In this document: positions 34,321 to 45,160 of the stretch, in pieces
How the letters are laid out: each line of letters starts with the position of its first letter
Numbering within the stretch: position 1 is the stretch's first letter
Source: Doryteuthis pealeii
Taxonomy: Eukaryota; Mollusca; Cephalopoda; Myopsida; Loliginidae
DNA: 64,000 bases
NCBI GenBank assembly: GCA_023376005.1
Contig: CM042151.1
Coordinates: 77,543,510-77,607,509 of the forward strand
Reading direction: 5' to 3'
Position numbers and translations under genes: made by a program
Notes under the pieces: model-generated
The model's database searches: none
Seen by the model: only the letters and a program-made list of their open reading frames with translations
What the model was told of the DNA's origin: nothing

Positions 34321-34945
34321 TTATATTAGAAATGACGAATAAAATATATGACACAGCTAGGCAGAAATCACGGAGAAATAATAGAACAAATGCATACAAT
34401 TATGATATAACAAATAAATTTATTCAGAGAATAAATTTGCAAGTATTCAACAAATATGTAAATGTTCGAAAGAAATAGTGTAGTTGATATGTGTAATGTA
34501 AAATGTAAAAAGTTCGTATGTTAAGTTTGGAAAAGTTCGTTTTGATGTGCACAGAAATGAGAAATAAGTTTGTGTATCTGACCTGTTGAAACGGATTCTT
34601 GATGTAGGTAGAACGGAGTGGTAAGAATACTGGTAGTAGTAGTAGTAATTGTGTTGAGGAAACGAAGTCGTTCGTTCGAACACCTCTTTCTTGGCCAGCG
34701 AGGGGAGATCTATGCGTTTGTTTATTTTTGGTTGTGTCCGGTTTGAGTGTGAGGTGAAGTCTGAAATGAATTCTGTCCTCTCTGATAGCGAAAAGGGTTA
34801 TGTCTGTTTGTTGATTTCTTCTTCGTTATTTATAATTAGGAGATAGGATCGGAAAGTAATTAATTTTTTTGGCGCAAATGCGCGGACGTAGTTGTAAACA
34901 AAATCTAGCCAATCGATTCTGATTTTTGTGTAAACAATTGGTATA
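34321..34945. other. Non-coding stretch
   Basis: AT-rich, with a short (AGT)n run near 34630-34645. A minus frame of 78 codons there is repeat-driven and not supported. Confidence 0.5.
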
Positions 34946-35098
34946 ATCACTTTTCCTTAAATCTTTGGAAAAGAATTTGTGTTCGTGTGTTTGATTTAAT
35001 TACTTTTCCATAAGTTTGGAAAAAGGATGGTGTTGTATGTTTATTTTAATTTCTTTTCCTTAAGTTTGGAAAGAGAAATGTGTACGTGTATTTATTTA
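34946..35098. repeat. Three tandem ~60-bp repeats, each a small hairpin
   Basis: Each unit holds 'cttttcc-ttaa...-ttggaaaag', an inverted pair (34950, 35003 and 35052), followed by GT-rich sequence. Confidence 0.7.
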
Positions 35099-35221
35099 AA
35101 AATATAGAATTGTATTCTATAGTATCCTGTGTGATTTACTATTGTAGAAACGTATACTAAAACCAAGTAATTTTAAAGTAAAGTACTACCCTGTATTGCA
35201 AGTCATCATGTGGACATTCAA

Positions 35222-36619
35222 TAGGTACCACCAGACCGTTTATGCCATCTTGAATAAAACGGAAATAGATATTTCCGAACTTTGTTTATCAAAAATCTCG
35301 TAAAAAAAAGATCGTACAGGGTTGTTACAAAGAAAAATAGTTAATTCAAAGATCAAATTATCCGACTGGGAAAAATTACATCGTTATCTTAAAAAATAAA
35401 CAAACCTGCCCGTATTACATGCGAAAGGGTAATTTTCAGACCGTAATATAGACAGAAAAGTTACTAATTATTTCCCTTTTACGATAACCCGTAAAAGTAT
35501 GGAATGAAAATTTGAATATTTTTTCTAAGAGTAAAAATGATAAAATAATCTATTATACTTACTTTTATTTTAATTATTGAAAAAAGTTAAATAAAATATT
35601 TTTTTTCACGCTAACACTGTCAGCCTAACAGGAACAAACTTTGGTTACTTAGAAGCGTCTCGTTTCTTTGTAAAACAAATGTCAGCAATGCTCTTCCGTA
35701 CATTCTAAGGATCCACAATTACTATTCAACAATAAAAATTACAAATTCTTTTAAAAATATCAATCGAGCTCGTATCGGACCAATGTTTAGTGCACCTGAA
35801 TTATAAAATTCATATTTTTAAATATCCGTGAAAAATTCGATTTTTGACGCAGGAAAAAAAAATTTAATTTATTTCACGCAGAAAATAAAAATATTTTAAT
35901 CACACAAAAGATTGAAAATCTCTTAAAAATTAATTTCTTAAACAAAAAATTTTTTTTTGTTGACAATTTAATAGAATATAGTACATACCAATTATAAAAG
36001 CAAAAAAAAGTTTTCAAATATTAATATTATGACATTATTTTGCACTTTTTATTTCCGATTTCATTAATTTTTCCTCAAAAAACTAGACGTTGTACATTCA
36101 TACAATTTTATTGATATAGTTATTCAGACTCTTATCTTTTTAGAAAAAAAGAAAAAAAAAATTTTCTGACGCGTCATTTTTTTTTTTTCATATAATAAAA
36201 TAGGGGGGGGGGAATAGACCTCGTAAAAAATATTTCCCCTAATATATTTTAGAAAAAAACTATTTCAGATGTATTTACATCCAATGGTAAACATTTATGG
36301 AAATTTTCGAGAAAATCAGATTATTAATTGATTTTTCATAGAATTTTTAAAAAATCCTCTTATCGTAACTTGTTTTTAGCTACGTTAAATTTCAGTTGAT
36401 TTAACAGTGCAAAAATGAAAACATTGTTTTTCAATCATAATTTTCATTATTTTCGTAAGCTGATAAAAAATTTTTAAAAATCATCAGGAGTTTGTTTAAT
36501 GTTTTTTTCTTTCGAATGGAAAAAATCTTTTCAAGAAAATATTATTTTTTCTGCAAATTTCATTGTGTTAAATGTAGGGGGGGGGGGTAAATTGCACAGG
36601 GTCAAATTGGTGGTACCTA
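35222..36619 (+). mobile_element. hAT-like non-autonomous transposon, copy B
   Basis: Same ends and interior as copy A, 1398 bp, with an exact 8-bp target duplication ACATTCAA (35214-35221 and 36620-36627). Differences from copy A are few and scattered. Confidence 0.9.
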
Positions 36620-36627
36620 ACATTCAA

Positions 36628-37125
36628 GTAAATAACTGTTTATAAAAACAAATTTGGGAAATATAAATAACAACTTTCAACTCTTTGAATAGTGAAATTA
36701 TAAAAGACAAAAATCAAAGTAGTTACCTTTTCTGTTGATAGTCATTATAAAAACCACACAATCCTTCCTCTTCAAAATAAAATCAGAGACAATTCATGTG
36801 AACCGTTGTAGATTAATGCTGTTAATGATTTGAGCATTCAGTTTATATAGTCGATTATTTATATTCGATTATTTACATTATATGCATCATATTACCAAAT
36901 AATGCTTTCTGTTCAGATTTCTAACATTGAACCCTATTCATGAACTTTGTAAAGTGTAAAAACTTTTAAAATAAATACTTCGGGTTTGGAATTTGTAGTG
37001 ACTCGAATATGTAAATAATCATATATTTATAAATAAGGAATAAATAATGATAACACTAGTCAACACAATTTTTGGTGCCAAGTAACAAAACACATTTTGT
37101 TTATTTCCTATAACTCCAACATAAA
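36628..37125. other. Non-coding AT-rich stretch
   Basis: No gene, repeat or structured element could be supported. Confidence 0.5.
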
Positions 37126-37271
37126 CAAAGGGGAACCACTCTTGACTGATAAATTATTTATTCATTTTACCATTAAACTAATCCTAACCCTAACTCTTAC
37201 CCCGTCTTCTTTTTTCCTAGTAGATCAATAAATAAATAAATAATTTATCAGTCAAGAGTAGTTCTCCTTTG
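37126..37271. mobile_element. 146-bp MITE
   Basis: Inverted repeats of about 35 bp start CAAAGGGGAACCACTCTTGA and end with the complement, CAAGAGTAGTTCTCCTTTG. The interior has a short telomere-like 'cctaaccctaac' that is too short to be a telomere. Confidence 0.75.
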
Positions 37272-37596
37272 ATCAGATTTTTTTTTAATGATTTTGTTTT
37301 CAAAAATTACAACAAAAATGTAGCTAACCAAAAAAAAGTAGGATCATTTAAAGATTCAGCGCTTTCAAATTAGTTAAAAAGAAAGATGTTTAGTCTTTCG
37401 ATACCATTTTAAATTTTTATTTTGTTGACCGATATAAAAATAGAATAAATTAGGTAATTAATTTTATGTCTTCTATTGACATTTATGGGCTAAACTTGCA
37501 AATTGGTCGAAAAATTAAAACGGAAAGTTTTTTGGTGGTCCCCCATGACAGTTTAACTACAGTCTATGAATGAACTTTTTGCGAATTGGGTTACGG

Positions 37597-37870
37597 TTTA
37601 GGGGTTGGGGGATTAAGGTTGTTTTTTTTTTATTACGTATTGCTTTAAAAAAATTACTATACATTTAATTAACCATTGAAATTAATTATTGAACCCAACG
37701 GTAGACACATTAGTCTTAGTTGTTTGTGTTAGTATTGCAATGTATAATTTCAATTAAACTTGATTTAAAAAAAAATTTTCAACATTAAATGTATAGTAAT
37801 TTGGGTTTTTTTGTTGTTGTTTTTTAAGCAATACTTAATTAAAAACAACCTTAATCCCCAAATCCCTAAA
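37597..37870. mobile_element. Inverted-repeat element (fold-back type)
   Basis: The left arm 37597-37671 (ggggattaaggttg ... attactatacatttaat) pairs with the right arm 37782-37870 in reverse complement, with small gaps. Central spacer is about 110 bp. No coding frame. Confidence 0.65.
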
Positions 37871-37959
37871 TTAATGTCCGTTATTCACAAAAATTGATAT
37901 TTATAAAGATACATTAACAAATAAAAACAGCCGCGTACAGTACTTTTGAACTTGTCTCA

Positions 37960-38862
37960 TGTTATATCAGAGCGAAGATATCTCTTATGATTCACAATGC
38001 TTACTCACAAAATACACCTCGCTAGCATAAAACATCAAAACTCAAGTCGGAGGCAACAAACGGAAGTGAACTCAATGGTACCCTCTCACGAAGTGACCAA
38101 TTCGACGCAGTTCTGCGCATAGGCTCGGATTGAGTTACGCTTGAGAGGAATTCCAAAATAAACAAAAAATAATATTGTAAGGAATCCGGATTTTTAACCA
38201 ATGAAAAATCTTCCCGCTAAACACCTCAAAGGCTTTCTGGAGCCCATCTACCAGCATATAAGCTCGGGCATTTTGAGAATCGGCAGTTGGACGGACGGCC
38301 TGGAACCGAGAATATCACCAGACGAGAGGATCAAGGAACTGCTACGCACCCACCACCACGCACGCCCTCGCCCACCCGGACACTCAGCCTTACTTCAACA
38401 CCTCACCGTGGCCAGGCGACATCCTTACCCCCCTGACCACTACAGCGCTACCCGCTACAACTCGCTGAGATATTCCTGACTTTATTCCCGCACCAAGTGA
38501 CCGTATCCACTTACAACAGTATCCTAAGTTGACGAACTCAACTCCTTCGGCCACTACTACCTTCCCTGACCATCACTATTCCACTGAGATATTCCTGACT
38601 TGGTCCCTACACCAAGTGACCGTATCAACTCAACTTCTACCACCTCACGCCTTGCACCAGGCCAAGAGAGATTCCGACGTATCATACGATACCCACACCT
38701 CACCGACCCCTCGGCCACTCCAGAGAACTACTACCGTTATCTACGGCGACAACAACAATTTTCGCACCACGTTATTTCAATAAACGATTTTTATCAAATT
38801 AATCTTGTCCATTATTCTTCCTTGCAAACCATACGCTTTTACGGATATCCTAAGATATAAAA
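37960..38862 (+). repeat. 5' LTR
   Basis: It begins TGTTATATCAGAGCG and ends GATATAAAA. A polyadenylation signal AATAAA lies at 38779-38784. A small internal duplication 'gagatattcctgactt...ccaagtgaccgtatc' is seen near 38466 and 38585. Confidence 0.9.
38201..38479 (+). CDS. Open frame inside the LTR (92 codons), unknown
   Basis: It starts MKNLPAKHLKGFLEPIYQ and becomes His/Arg/Pro-rich. The 3' LTR has the same frame, but a one-base deletion in a C run changes its end (40748-41014, 88 codons). Frames within LTRs are usually chance. Near-identity of the LTRs gives no test of selection. No family recognised. Confidence 0.2.
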   Translation: MKNLPAKHLKGFLEPIYQHISSGILRIGSWTDGLEPRISPDERIKELLRTHHHARPRPPGHSALLQHLTVARRHPYPPDHYSATRYNSLRYS

Positions 38863-38863
38863 C

Positions 38864-38881
38864 TGGTGTCAGAAGTGGGAT
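38864..38881 (+). other. Primer-binding site, tRNA-Leu type
   Basis: TGGTGTCAGAAGTGGGAT, one base after the LTR, is complementary to the 3' end of animal tRNA-Leu including CCA. A partial second copy (ttggtgtcag) lies at 38898. Confidence 0.8.
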
Positions 38882-38915
38882 AACTAAGATATATCATTGG
38901 TGTCAGCGTGTTGCA

Positions 38916-39860
38916 ATGGAGAATATGGACTATACAAGATTTACTCGCTCGGAAATTCTCGACTTTATTAGAGACCAGATGAAGTTCCTCCAAGAATTAA
39001 GAACTCGCCCCACACCCCCAAAACCAGAAAATATACAATTTTTGAAAGCCGACTTACACAGGATGATGGAAGCCCTGGATCATGCCAAGCCGACAATACC
39101 ACCAATAGCCCAGATAGTCGACATCCAAGATAGATCAAGGCGTCTCAAATCCATACTTGACGTTATGAGACTGAAAAACGAATTCAGTCCGGGAGATGAC
39201 GTGAATCAATTTATCACAAGCCTGAACGTGACCTATACGACCCACGTCACGCCCGAGATTGCCGTGTATCCTGACCTTGAGAACGAATTCGTCAAGGCTG
39301 CCAAGGATTTACTCGACTACAGCATATTTGAACAGATGATAGAGTCCAAGCAGGACACATCCACCTTTGAACAACTAAAGGCATACCTCATAGCGACCCA
39401 TGGCAACAAGATTGACAACACAGCCTCACACAACACTGCACACACTGCAAAAGATTCCACAACCAGCACAGTGATTGAAACTGACGTAAATACCATAGTG
39501 ACCCATGGCAACGAGACTGACGACAGCAGTACAACCAAAATAATGACCCCTACTACTACTACTGACGAAAATACCAGAACGGGATATCCCGTACAAACGA
39601 TTGCCACCACCACACCACAGGAATGCGAGCACGCTAAAGAACCCGCTATAAGCAAGAATTACTTGGACCCCACTCGTTCACACGGACGCGACTGCCCATA
39701 TTCTCAACCACTACTAGCTCGGACGGATGATGACAAACCATCCATAAGCATCAGGACTGTATTCCCCATGCCTTACCCCAACTCCATAATCGCCATCCAG
39801 ACGATACCCCTTCAGGAAAAACTCACACCATTTTTCCAAATCCAGGTACATCCACTCTAG
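38916..39860 (+). CDS. Gag-like protein of the LTR element
   Basis: The 314-codon frame starts at the first ATG after the primer-binding site. (The open frame extends upstream into the LTR, but that part is before the primer site.) It opens MENMDYTRFTRSEILDF. The middle region, about residues 60-170, is mostly helical with FSPGDDVNQFITSLN and TSTFEQLKAYLIATHG, which fits a capsid domain of the Ty3 kind. The C-terminal half is Thr/Asn/His-rich and low in complexity. There is no CCHC zinc knuckle. By position and composition it is the structural protein; an exact family assignment was not possible. Confidence 0.65.
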   Translation: MENMDYTRFTRSEILDFIRDQMKFLQELRTRPTPPKPENIQFLKADLHRMMEALDHAKPTIPPIAQIVDIQDRSRRLKSILDVMRLKNEFSPGDDVNQFITSLNVTYTTHVTPEIAVYPDLENEFVKAAKDLLDYSIFEQMIESKQDTSTFEQLKAYLIATHGNKIDNTASHNTAHTAKDSTTSTVIETDVNTIVTHGNETDDSSTTKIMTPTTTTDENTRTGYPVQTIATTTPQECEHAKEPAISKNYLDPTRSHGRDCPYSQPLLARTDDDKPSISIRTVFPMPYPNSIIAIQTIPLQEKLTPFFQIQVHPL

Positions 39861-40462
39861 TGTTAGCGAACGAAAAACTCCTTCCAAAAGTAGATGTACC
39901 ATATAAAATAGCCTTCGTCTTCGTCGCTCTGCGCTACACGTTAGCCATCATAATTAGCTTCAAGCGATTCTTTTCTACCACGCCAGACGAAAGAGGCCAC
40001 ACGATCAAAGCTATCGGTGGGTTAAACCAAAATTCTCTCAACCACAGAGAAAGACGAAAATTATCCCCACACCTTAGCTCCAACTTCAATCTCCCAAAAC
40101 CACGTGAAGAGAAAACCACGAATATCAACCCAATGATGTCGATAAACTATCTCCCAAAGCAAAATTACCATTCAACGCACGCCACCCCAACCAACGAAGG
40201 GACTGACCTAAAAATGGAAGCGAAACAAAAAAATTTTGTACTAAGACCAACATTCTCACCATTTTCATCATGTGACACTCACATGAATGCACATTATCTC
40301 CCACCTCCACCTCGTTATGGGGCAAATAAGTCAACTCACAACCCACATCAACAACATAAAAACAAACTAAAACCTATATCGATAATACTAATATTAGGCC
40401 TATTTCATACACGTCTTAAAAGAATTCTAATTTATTCATCTGTCAACACACCACCTACATAA
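39861..40462 (+). CDS. Second interior frame of the LTR element, unknown
   Basis: In the -1 frame relative to gag, the sequence is open from 39731 to a stop at 40460-40462, overlapping the end of gag by about 130 bases. It has no ATG near its start. It includes a hydrophobic stretch IAFVFVALRYTLAIIISF, then a basic, Asn/Pro-rich tail. No reverse transcriptase, protease or integrase motif is present. It may be a decayed pol or env segment or non-coding spacer. Confidence 0.25.
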
Positions 40463-40506
40463 CCATACATACACATTGTGAATCAAATTGATATCTTGGG
40501 GAGCTT

Positions 40507-41408
40507 TGTTATATCAGAGCGAAGATATCTCTTATGATTCACAATGCTTACTCACAAAATACACCTCGCTAGCATAAAACATCAAAACTCAAGTCGGAGG
40601 CAACAAACGGAAGTGAACTCAATGGTACCCTCTCACGAAGTGACCAATTCGACGCAGTTCTGCGCATAGGCTCGGATTGAGTTACGCTTGAGAGGAATTC
40701 CAAAATAAACAAAAAATAATATTGTAAGGAATCCGGATTTTTAACCAATGAAAAATCTTCCCGCTAAACACCTCAAAGGCTTTCTGGAGCCCATCTACCA
40801 GCATATAAGCTCGGGCATTTTGAGAATCGGCAGTTGGACGGACGGCCTGGAACCGAGAATATCACCAGACGAGATGATCAAGGAACTGCTACGCACCCAC
40901 CACCACGCACGCCCTCGCCCACCCGGACACTCAGCCTTACTTCAACACCTCACCGTAGCCAGGCGACATCCTTACCCCCTGACCACTACAGCGCTACCCG
41001 CTACAACTCGCTGAGATATTCCTGACTTTATTCCCGCACCAAGTGACCGTATCCACTTACAACAGTATCCTAAGTTGACGAACTCAACTCCTCGGCCACT
41101 ACTACCTTCCCTGACCATCACTATTCCACTGAGATATTCCTGACTTGGTCCCTACACCAAGTGACCGTATCAACTCAACTTCTACCACCTCACGCCTTGC
41201 ACCAGGCCAAGAGAGATTCCGACGTATCATACGATACCCACACCTCACCGACCCCTCGGCCACTCCAGAGAACTACTACCGTTATCTACGGCGACAACAA
41301 CAATTTTCGCTACCACGTTATTTCAATAAACGATTTTTATCAAATTAATCTTGTCCATTATTCTTCCTTGCAAACCATACGCTTTTACGGATATCCTAAG
41401 ATATAAAA
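40507..41408 (+). repeat. 3' LTR
   Basis: It matches the 5' LTR apart from about five small differences. It is preceded by a short purine-rich stretch (ttggggagctt), a weak polypurine tract. Confidence 0.9.
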
Positions 41409-41450
41409 CTCACCATGCCCATTTCCTACGACGGTAACCATTACACCACG

Positions 41451-41470
41451 CCCCTCTAAAAGAGGGGTCA
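41451..41470. repeat. Short hairpin
   Basis: CCCCTCTAAAAGAGGGG forms a 7-bp stem just downstream of the LTR element. It could be an intrinsic structure or part of an older repeat. Confidence 0.4.
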
Positions 41471-41869
41471 TTCTTAAAATGAGGTAATGAAGTGAGTACC
41501 CGATTCTGTTGATATTTTTTCTAATTTAACTCTTGTAGTTCTTTTTAGACAATAACAAAATAGATAAAATTATTCTAATCAATTACTATTCTAATAACTA
41601 CATTGCAATCTATTAGATTTACATATGCCACTGTTGAATGGGCTGTCTATCTTTATCAAATTCTGAAATGAATTGATATCACTTGATAAGTTAAAGTTAA
41701 TAGGAAAAAAATAACATATAAAAAATGATTTATTATGTTTGTTGAACAAAAAAAATTCTGTGTTGAGGGGGAGTCCACTATCAAGTCCGCCGCAAACTGA
41801 TTAAGTTCGTCACTTTTCCCACTAGTTTCAACTGAAGTCTTACGTCGGTTAGTCTATGTCGTTGCGCGC

Positions 41870-42040
41870 GCCGCTCTGTTCTCTCGTTCTCCTTAGATTC
41901 CAGCTGCTTGTAGAAGTAGCCTCCCAACATCCGGACACCTGAATCGAACCTCGCGTCCGCACAACGCCCAAGTCTCATTTTCTTGCATTCGGGAGGACGC
42001 GGGTTCGACTCCAACAGGCAAGACAATGTATTGCTCCTTT
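41870..42040. repeat. Two tRNA-like T-arms facing each other
   Basis: On the plus strand 'gcattcgggaggacgcgggttcgactcc' has the order anticodon loop TTCGGG, variable region and T-arm of a tRNA-Pro-like sequence (given in pieces: TTCGGG, then GGGTTCGACTCC). About 60 bases to the left, on the minus strand, is GAGGTTCGATTC, a second T-arm. Neither has a full D-arm or acceptor stem, so this is a tRNA-derived composite, not a tRNA gene. Confidence 0.45.
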
Positions 42041-42059
42041 TCTCACTGAACACGGTAGC

Positions 42060-43670
42060 TGCCGTGTATTTCCCCTTCGTTCTCCATCACATTATGAATT
42101 AATTTAATCTAGAGATATAAATAAAGTATTTATATTGTATCTACATCTAGATGATAATTTTTATTCTTGAGTAATAGGTTATAATTGAATTAAGATTGTT
42201 AATCGATGAAATATTGTAGCTCTTGATGATTTTACTCTGAAAAATTGGACTGCCTTTCTTGAAAATGATATTGTTAGGTAGATGCTTACTCCATAATTGC
42301 CAAACTTCAGCAAGATTTAATTGGGAAAGTTAATGAACCTGGAGTTCATAAACCAGACACTCATGATCGAGTTGATGTGAAAATGTATGGGAACTCTCAT
42401 CTGTAATTTTATTTATAGTCTTCTGGGATATAAAAGAACTCATCACTATTGATTTTTTCTGAAAAAGGTGCCAATCTAAGCAGTACTTCCTATTGCCAAT
42501 TCTTTAGGCAAAATTCACCCAATTTATTGAATTACCCCCGGAGTTTTCACGGAAGACAATGTCATTCCACCTGGATGACTGACGCAACAAATTCTTTTGT
42601 TCTTGTACAAAGTTGGAGTTAGTCAGAAATGAAAATAGATATTTACAAATCAAACACGTATGTGTATGTTTATGAGATTATAATAACATCTTTAAAAACA
42701 TCTGTAATTAGAGTACAAACAAAATGTATTTAACGTAACCGAAAGCAAAGGTCAAACCGTACTGATATCCGATAGATTTCATATCTTTATTTTGATTTGT
42801 TGATAGACATATGTAACAAATATCTATTGTAAATAATTTTCTTTAGATATTTTAAAATGTGAGTAAACAAATCCAACTTAAATGTCTATTATTTAAATGG
42901 TTATATTTATTGCGCTTTCTTTATAATATCTTAACTGGAAAAGAGTTCAATCAGAATTGAAACCTTTTGTATTGTATATGCTTATTGGGTCATTTAGTTA
43001 ACACATTGCCTATTTTTAAAGTTAATAAAGAATAGCGACTTCAAATTTTTAACTGGAAAATTGTTCCAGCTTGATTTGATGAATATCAATGAAATAAGAG
43101 TTTAAAATATTTACAAAATTATATTCATATTCGGTTACATCTGGAAAGTTATGGGGTTCCATACATAATTGAATTAATAAATACATTTAATTCCTCTATA
43201 TAAATTTGTTAGCATTCTATTTTCAAAATATCATATTCTTTAAATCTGGATTGTTTTCATCTAGTTTTATACTCTCGTGACTGAATTCGTTTCTTTTTTC
43301 GTTTTCTTTATCACTTTTTTTGTAAAGGTTTTTTAATCCTCTCGACATAAAATAAACCTAGATATATTTGTGTCTTATCATTACCTTCTTCCTGATACTC
43401 AGTTCCGCATGGAGTTTGGAGTTTTATGCCAATTAATACAATCATGATTGAAACTTTTTTTTCATGCTTATTGATTAATTATGTTAACACATTGAATGAT
43501 TTATTGATTTTAACTAATAAAAACAAAAACTCTATGTGTAAGTAATAACTAATTTTACATTTGATAAAACACTCTGATTACAAACCATTTTGTAAAAAGC
43601 CAATTTTTACATAAAACTATTTTTGGTATTTTCCTATTATCGATAGCCAATTTGGTTTTAAGTAAAGTAG
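42060..43670. other. Non-coding AT-rich stretch
   Basis: About 1.6 kb without supported genes or repeat boundaries. Confidence 0.55.
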
Positions 43671-43674
43671 TGGT

Positions 43675-43880
43675 TGTGGCCTAAAGTCGATATCAGCCAG
43701 ACAGTGAGGGAGTCTATCCACTAGCGCTAGACCAAGGAGATTGTTTTTTGCGTCTGGGGTGAGGCGCCACACCCACCACCAGCTCCTCACTTTACCACAT
43801 AGATCCCTGTGCTACTCATACACTGAGTTAGTGAGGGCCGGTATCAAACAAGGAACCTTGCGGTTTCCAGGTTTTAATAT
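43675..43880 (-). mobile_element. tRNA-derived SINE, family 1 (minus, copy 2)
   Basis: It shares with the copy at 43985 'actagcgctagac', 'gagattgttttttgcgtctgg' and the B-box region. The A-box end is degraded, ending in 'gcggtttccagg'. Confidence 0.75.
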
Positions 43881-43980
43881 TTCCTATTATAGACAGACAA
43901 TTTTTTTTAAAATCCTATCCTATTTTTTTTATTAAAAAAATCCCTGATTATATGTAAAAAAAAAAAAAGGGGGGGGAAGG

Positions 43981-44200
43981 TCGGCAAAGTGGCTAATTGT
44001 CGGTATCAGCCGGACAGCGACAGAGTCTATTCTCTTTTCACTAGCGCTAGACTAGGGAGATTGTTTTTTGCGTCTGGGATGGGCCACCACACCTATCAGT
44101 TCCCCACTTTACCGCAGAGATCCAAAGCTGAGTTGTCGAGGGCAGATATCGAACCCGGTATCTTGTGGTTCCTAGGCGGATGCTTTACCAACTGATGATA
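43981..44200 (-). mobile_element. tRNA-derived SINE, family 1 (minus, copy 3, best preserved)
   Basis: On the minus strand the head reads TCAGTTGGTAAAGC (A box, D-arm) and then CCGGGTTCGATATC (B box, T-arm), an internal RNA polymerase III promoter. The body follows and a poly(A)/G tract lies at its other end (43960-43980). Confidence 0.8.
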
Positions 44201-44204
44201 CAAA

Positions 44205-45150
44205 TCATCTTTATAATTAACAAAGGTTATGAATGGAAATATGTTTGTTACATCGTCAGATGGGAAAGAGATAAATAGCTGTTCACAAATTGAAGTTTAC
44301 ATGTACAATCTTAGATTTAGAACCACATTACTTCCTACAAGCAGGACCCGTGGAATTTCCGCGAAGCGAAACAAAAATCAAGAGGAGCTATTTAAGCCAG
44401 AAATGATGATTTGCAATTTTATTACTATAAATCCTACAAAAATTACTAAAATATAATTCACAATTTTAATATTATAAATAAAACACACACGTAACTTTTT
44501 TTAATTTTTTTAAATTTTACGTTGGGCATTTAAGGGACCCAAGACCATTTGGAATGTTTCGTTTTTAAAATTGAGTAAAATGAAGTGGGACAAATAAGAA
44601 ATCTGCGACTAAGTAACACCAGATAATCTGTAATCACATTTTTGCATTGTATCTTGGACAATTTGGACGAGCGGAATATTTATGAACAAGCTTATTATTT
44701 TCTATCTATATTATTATATTGTAAAATACCGTTGCTTATTTCAATATCATCCCCATACTATTCTAATAAAAATAGATGTATTAAATTTTATCTTAGTAAA
44801 ATATTGTGAAACAACGAATGTATTAATAATGATAGTTTAAAGCTTTATTTTATCATTCGCACGTGTGTAAGTAAAAAAGAATACAATATTAAGCTACTGA
44901 CTCATTAAACATCTAAATAGAACGTATAAATATGTACACATTTTCCCAACTGTTTGTTTATTTTGACATCTTGACGAATGAATAATGTTATAACGATTAT
45001 TTCTTGTCTATTTCCAAAGTTGATGGTCTTTTTCGTTAGTCTCTCATTAAAAAAGCTAACGTCCATAATTGTAATGTATGAAATCCTAAAATAGAAAAAA
45101 AGAAAGTTTTCGTTGAATCTTTCGGACCATATTACCTTTAGGGTGCTTGA
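44205..45150. other. Non-coding AT-rich stretch
   Basis: A 75-codon frame at 44229-44456 has no recognisable domain. Nothing else could be supported. Confidence 0.5.
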
Positions 45151-45160
45151 ATAAAACGGA

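Larger units (their letters stand above)
37960..41408 (+). mobile_element. Young gag-only LTR retrotransposon
   Basis: Two direct LTRs (37960-38862 and 40507-41408, about 902 bp) bracket a 1.64-kb interior. The 4-bp sequence CTCA flanks the whole element (37956-37959 and 41409-41412). The LTRs differ by about two substitutions and three single-base indels, so insertion is recent. The interior has a primer-binding site, a gag-like frame and a second frame of unknown nature. No protease, reverse transcriptase, RNase H or integrase is present, so movement would need enzymes from another element. LTR ends (TG...AAAA) do not follow the usual TG...CA rule, so a few bases at the 3' edge are uncertain. 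Confidence 0.9.

Noticed and set aside
37176..37200. Telomere-like cctaaccctaac
   Set aside because: Only about two units long and inside a MITE; not an interstitial telomere.
39317..39655. Minus-strand frame opposite gag with Val/Ser-rich hydrophobic stretches
   Set aside because: It is the reverse strand of the Thr/Asn-rich gag tail and has no independent support.
39805..39845. Possible -1 frameshift site (ggaaaaac or atttttcc) in the gag overlap
   Set aside because: Neither fits the X-XXY-YYZ pattern in the gag frame, and the downstream frame is not a recognised pol.
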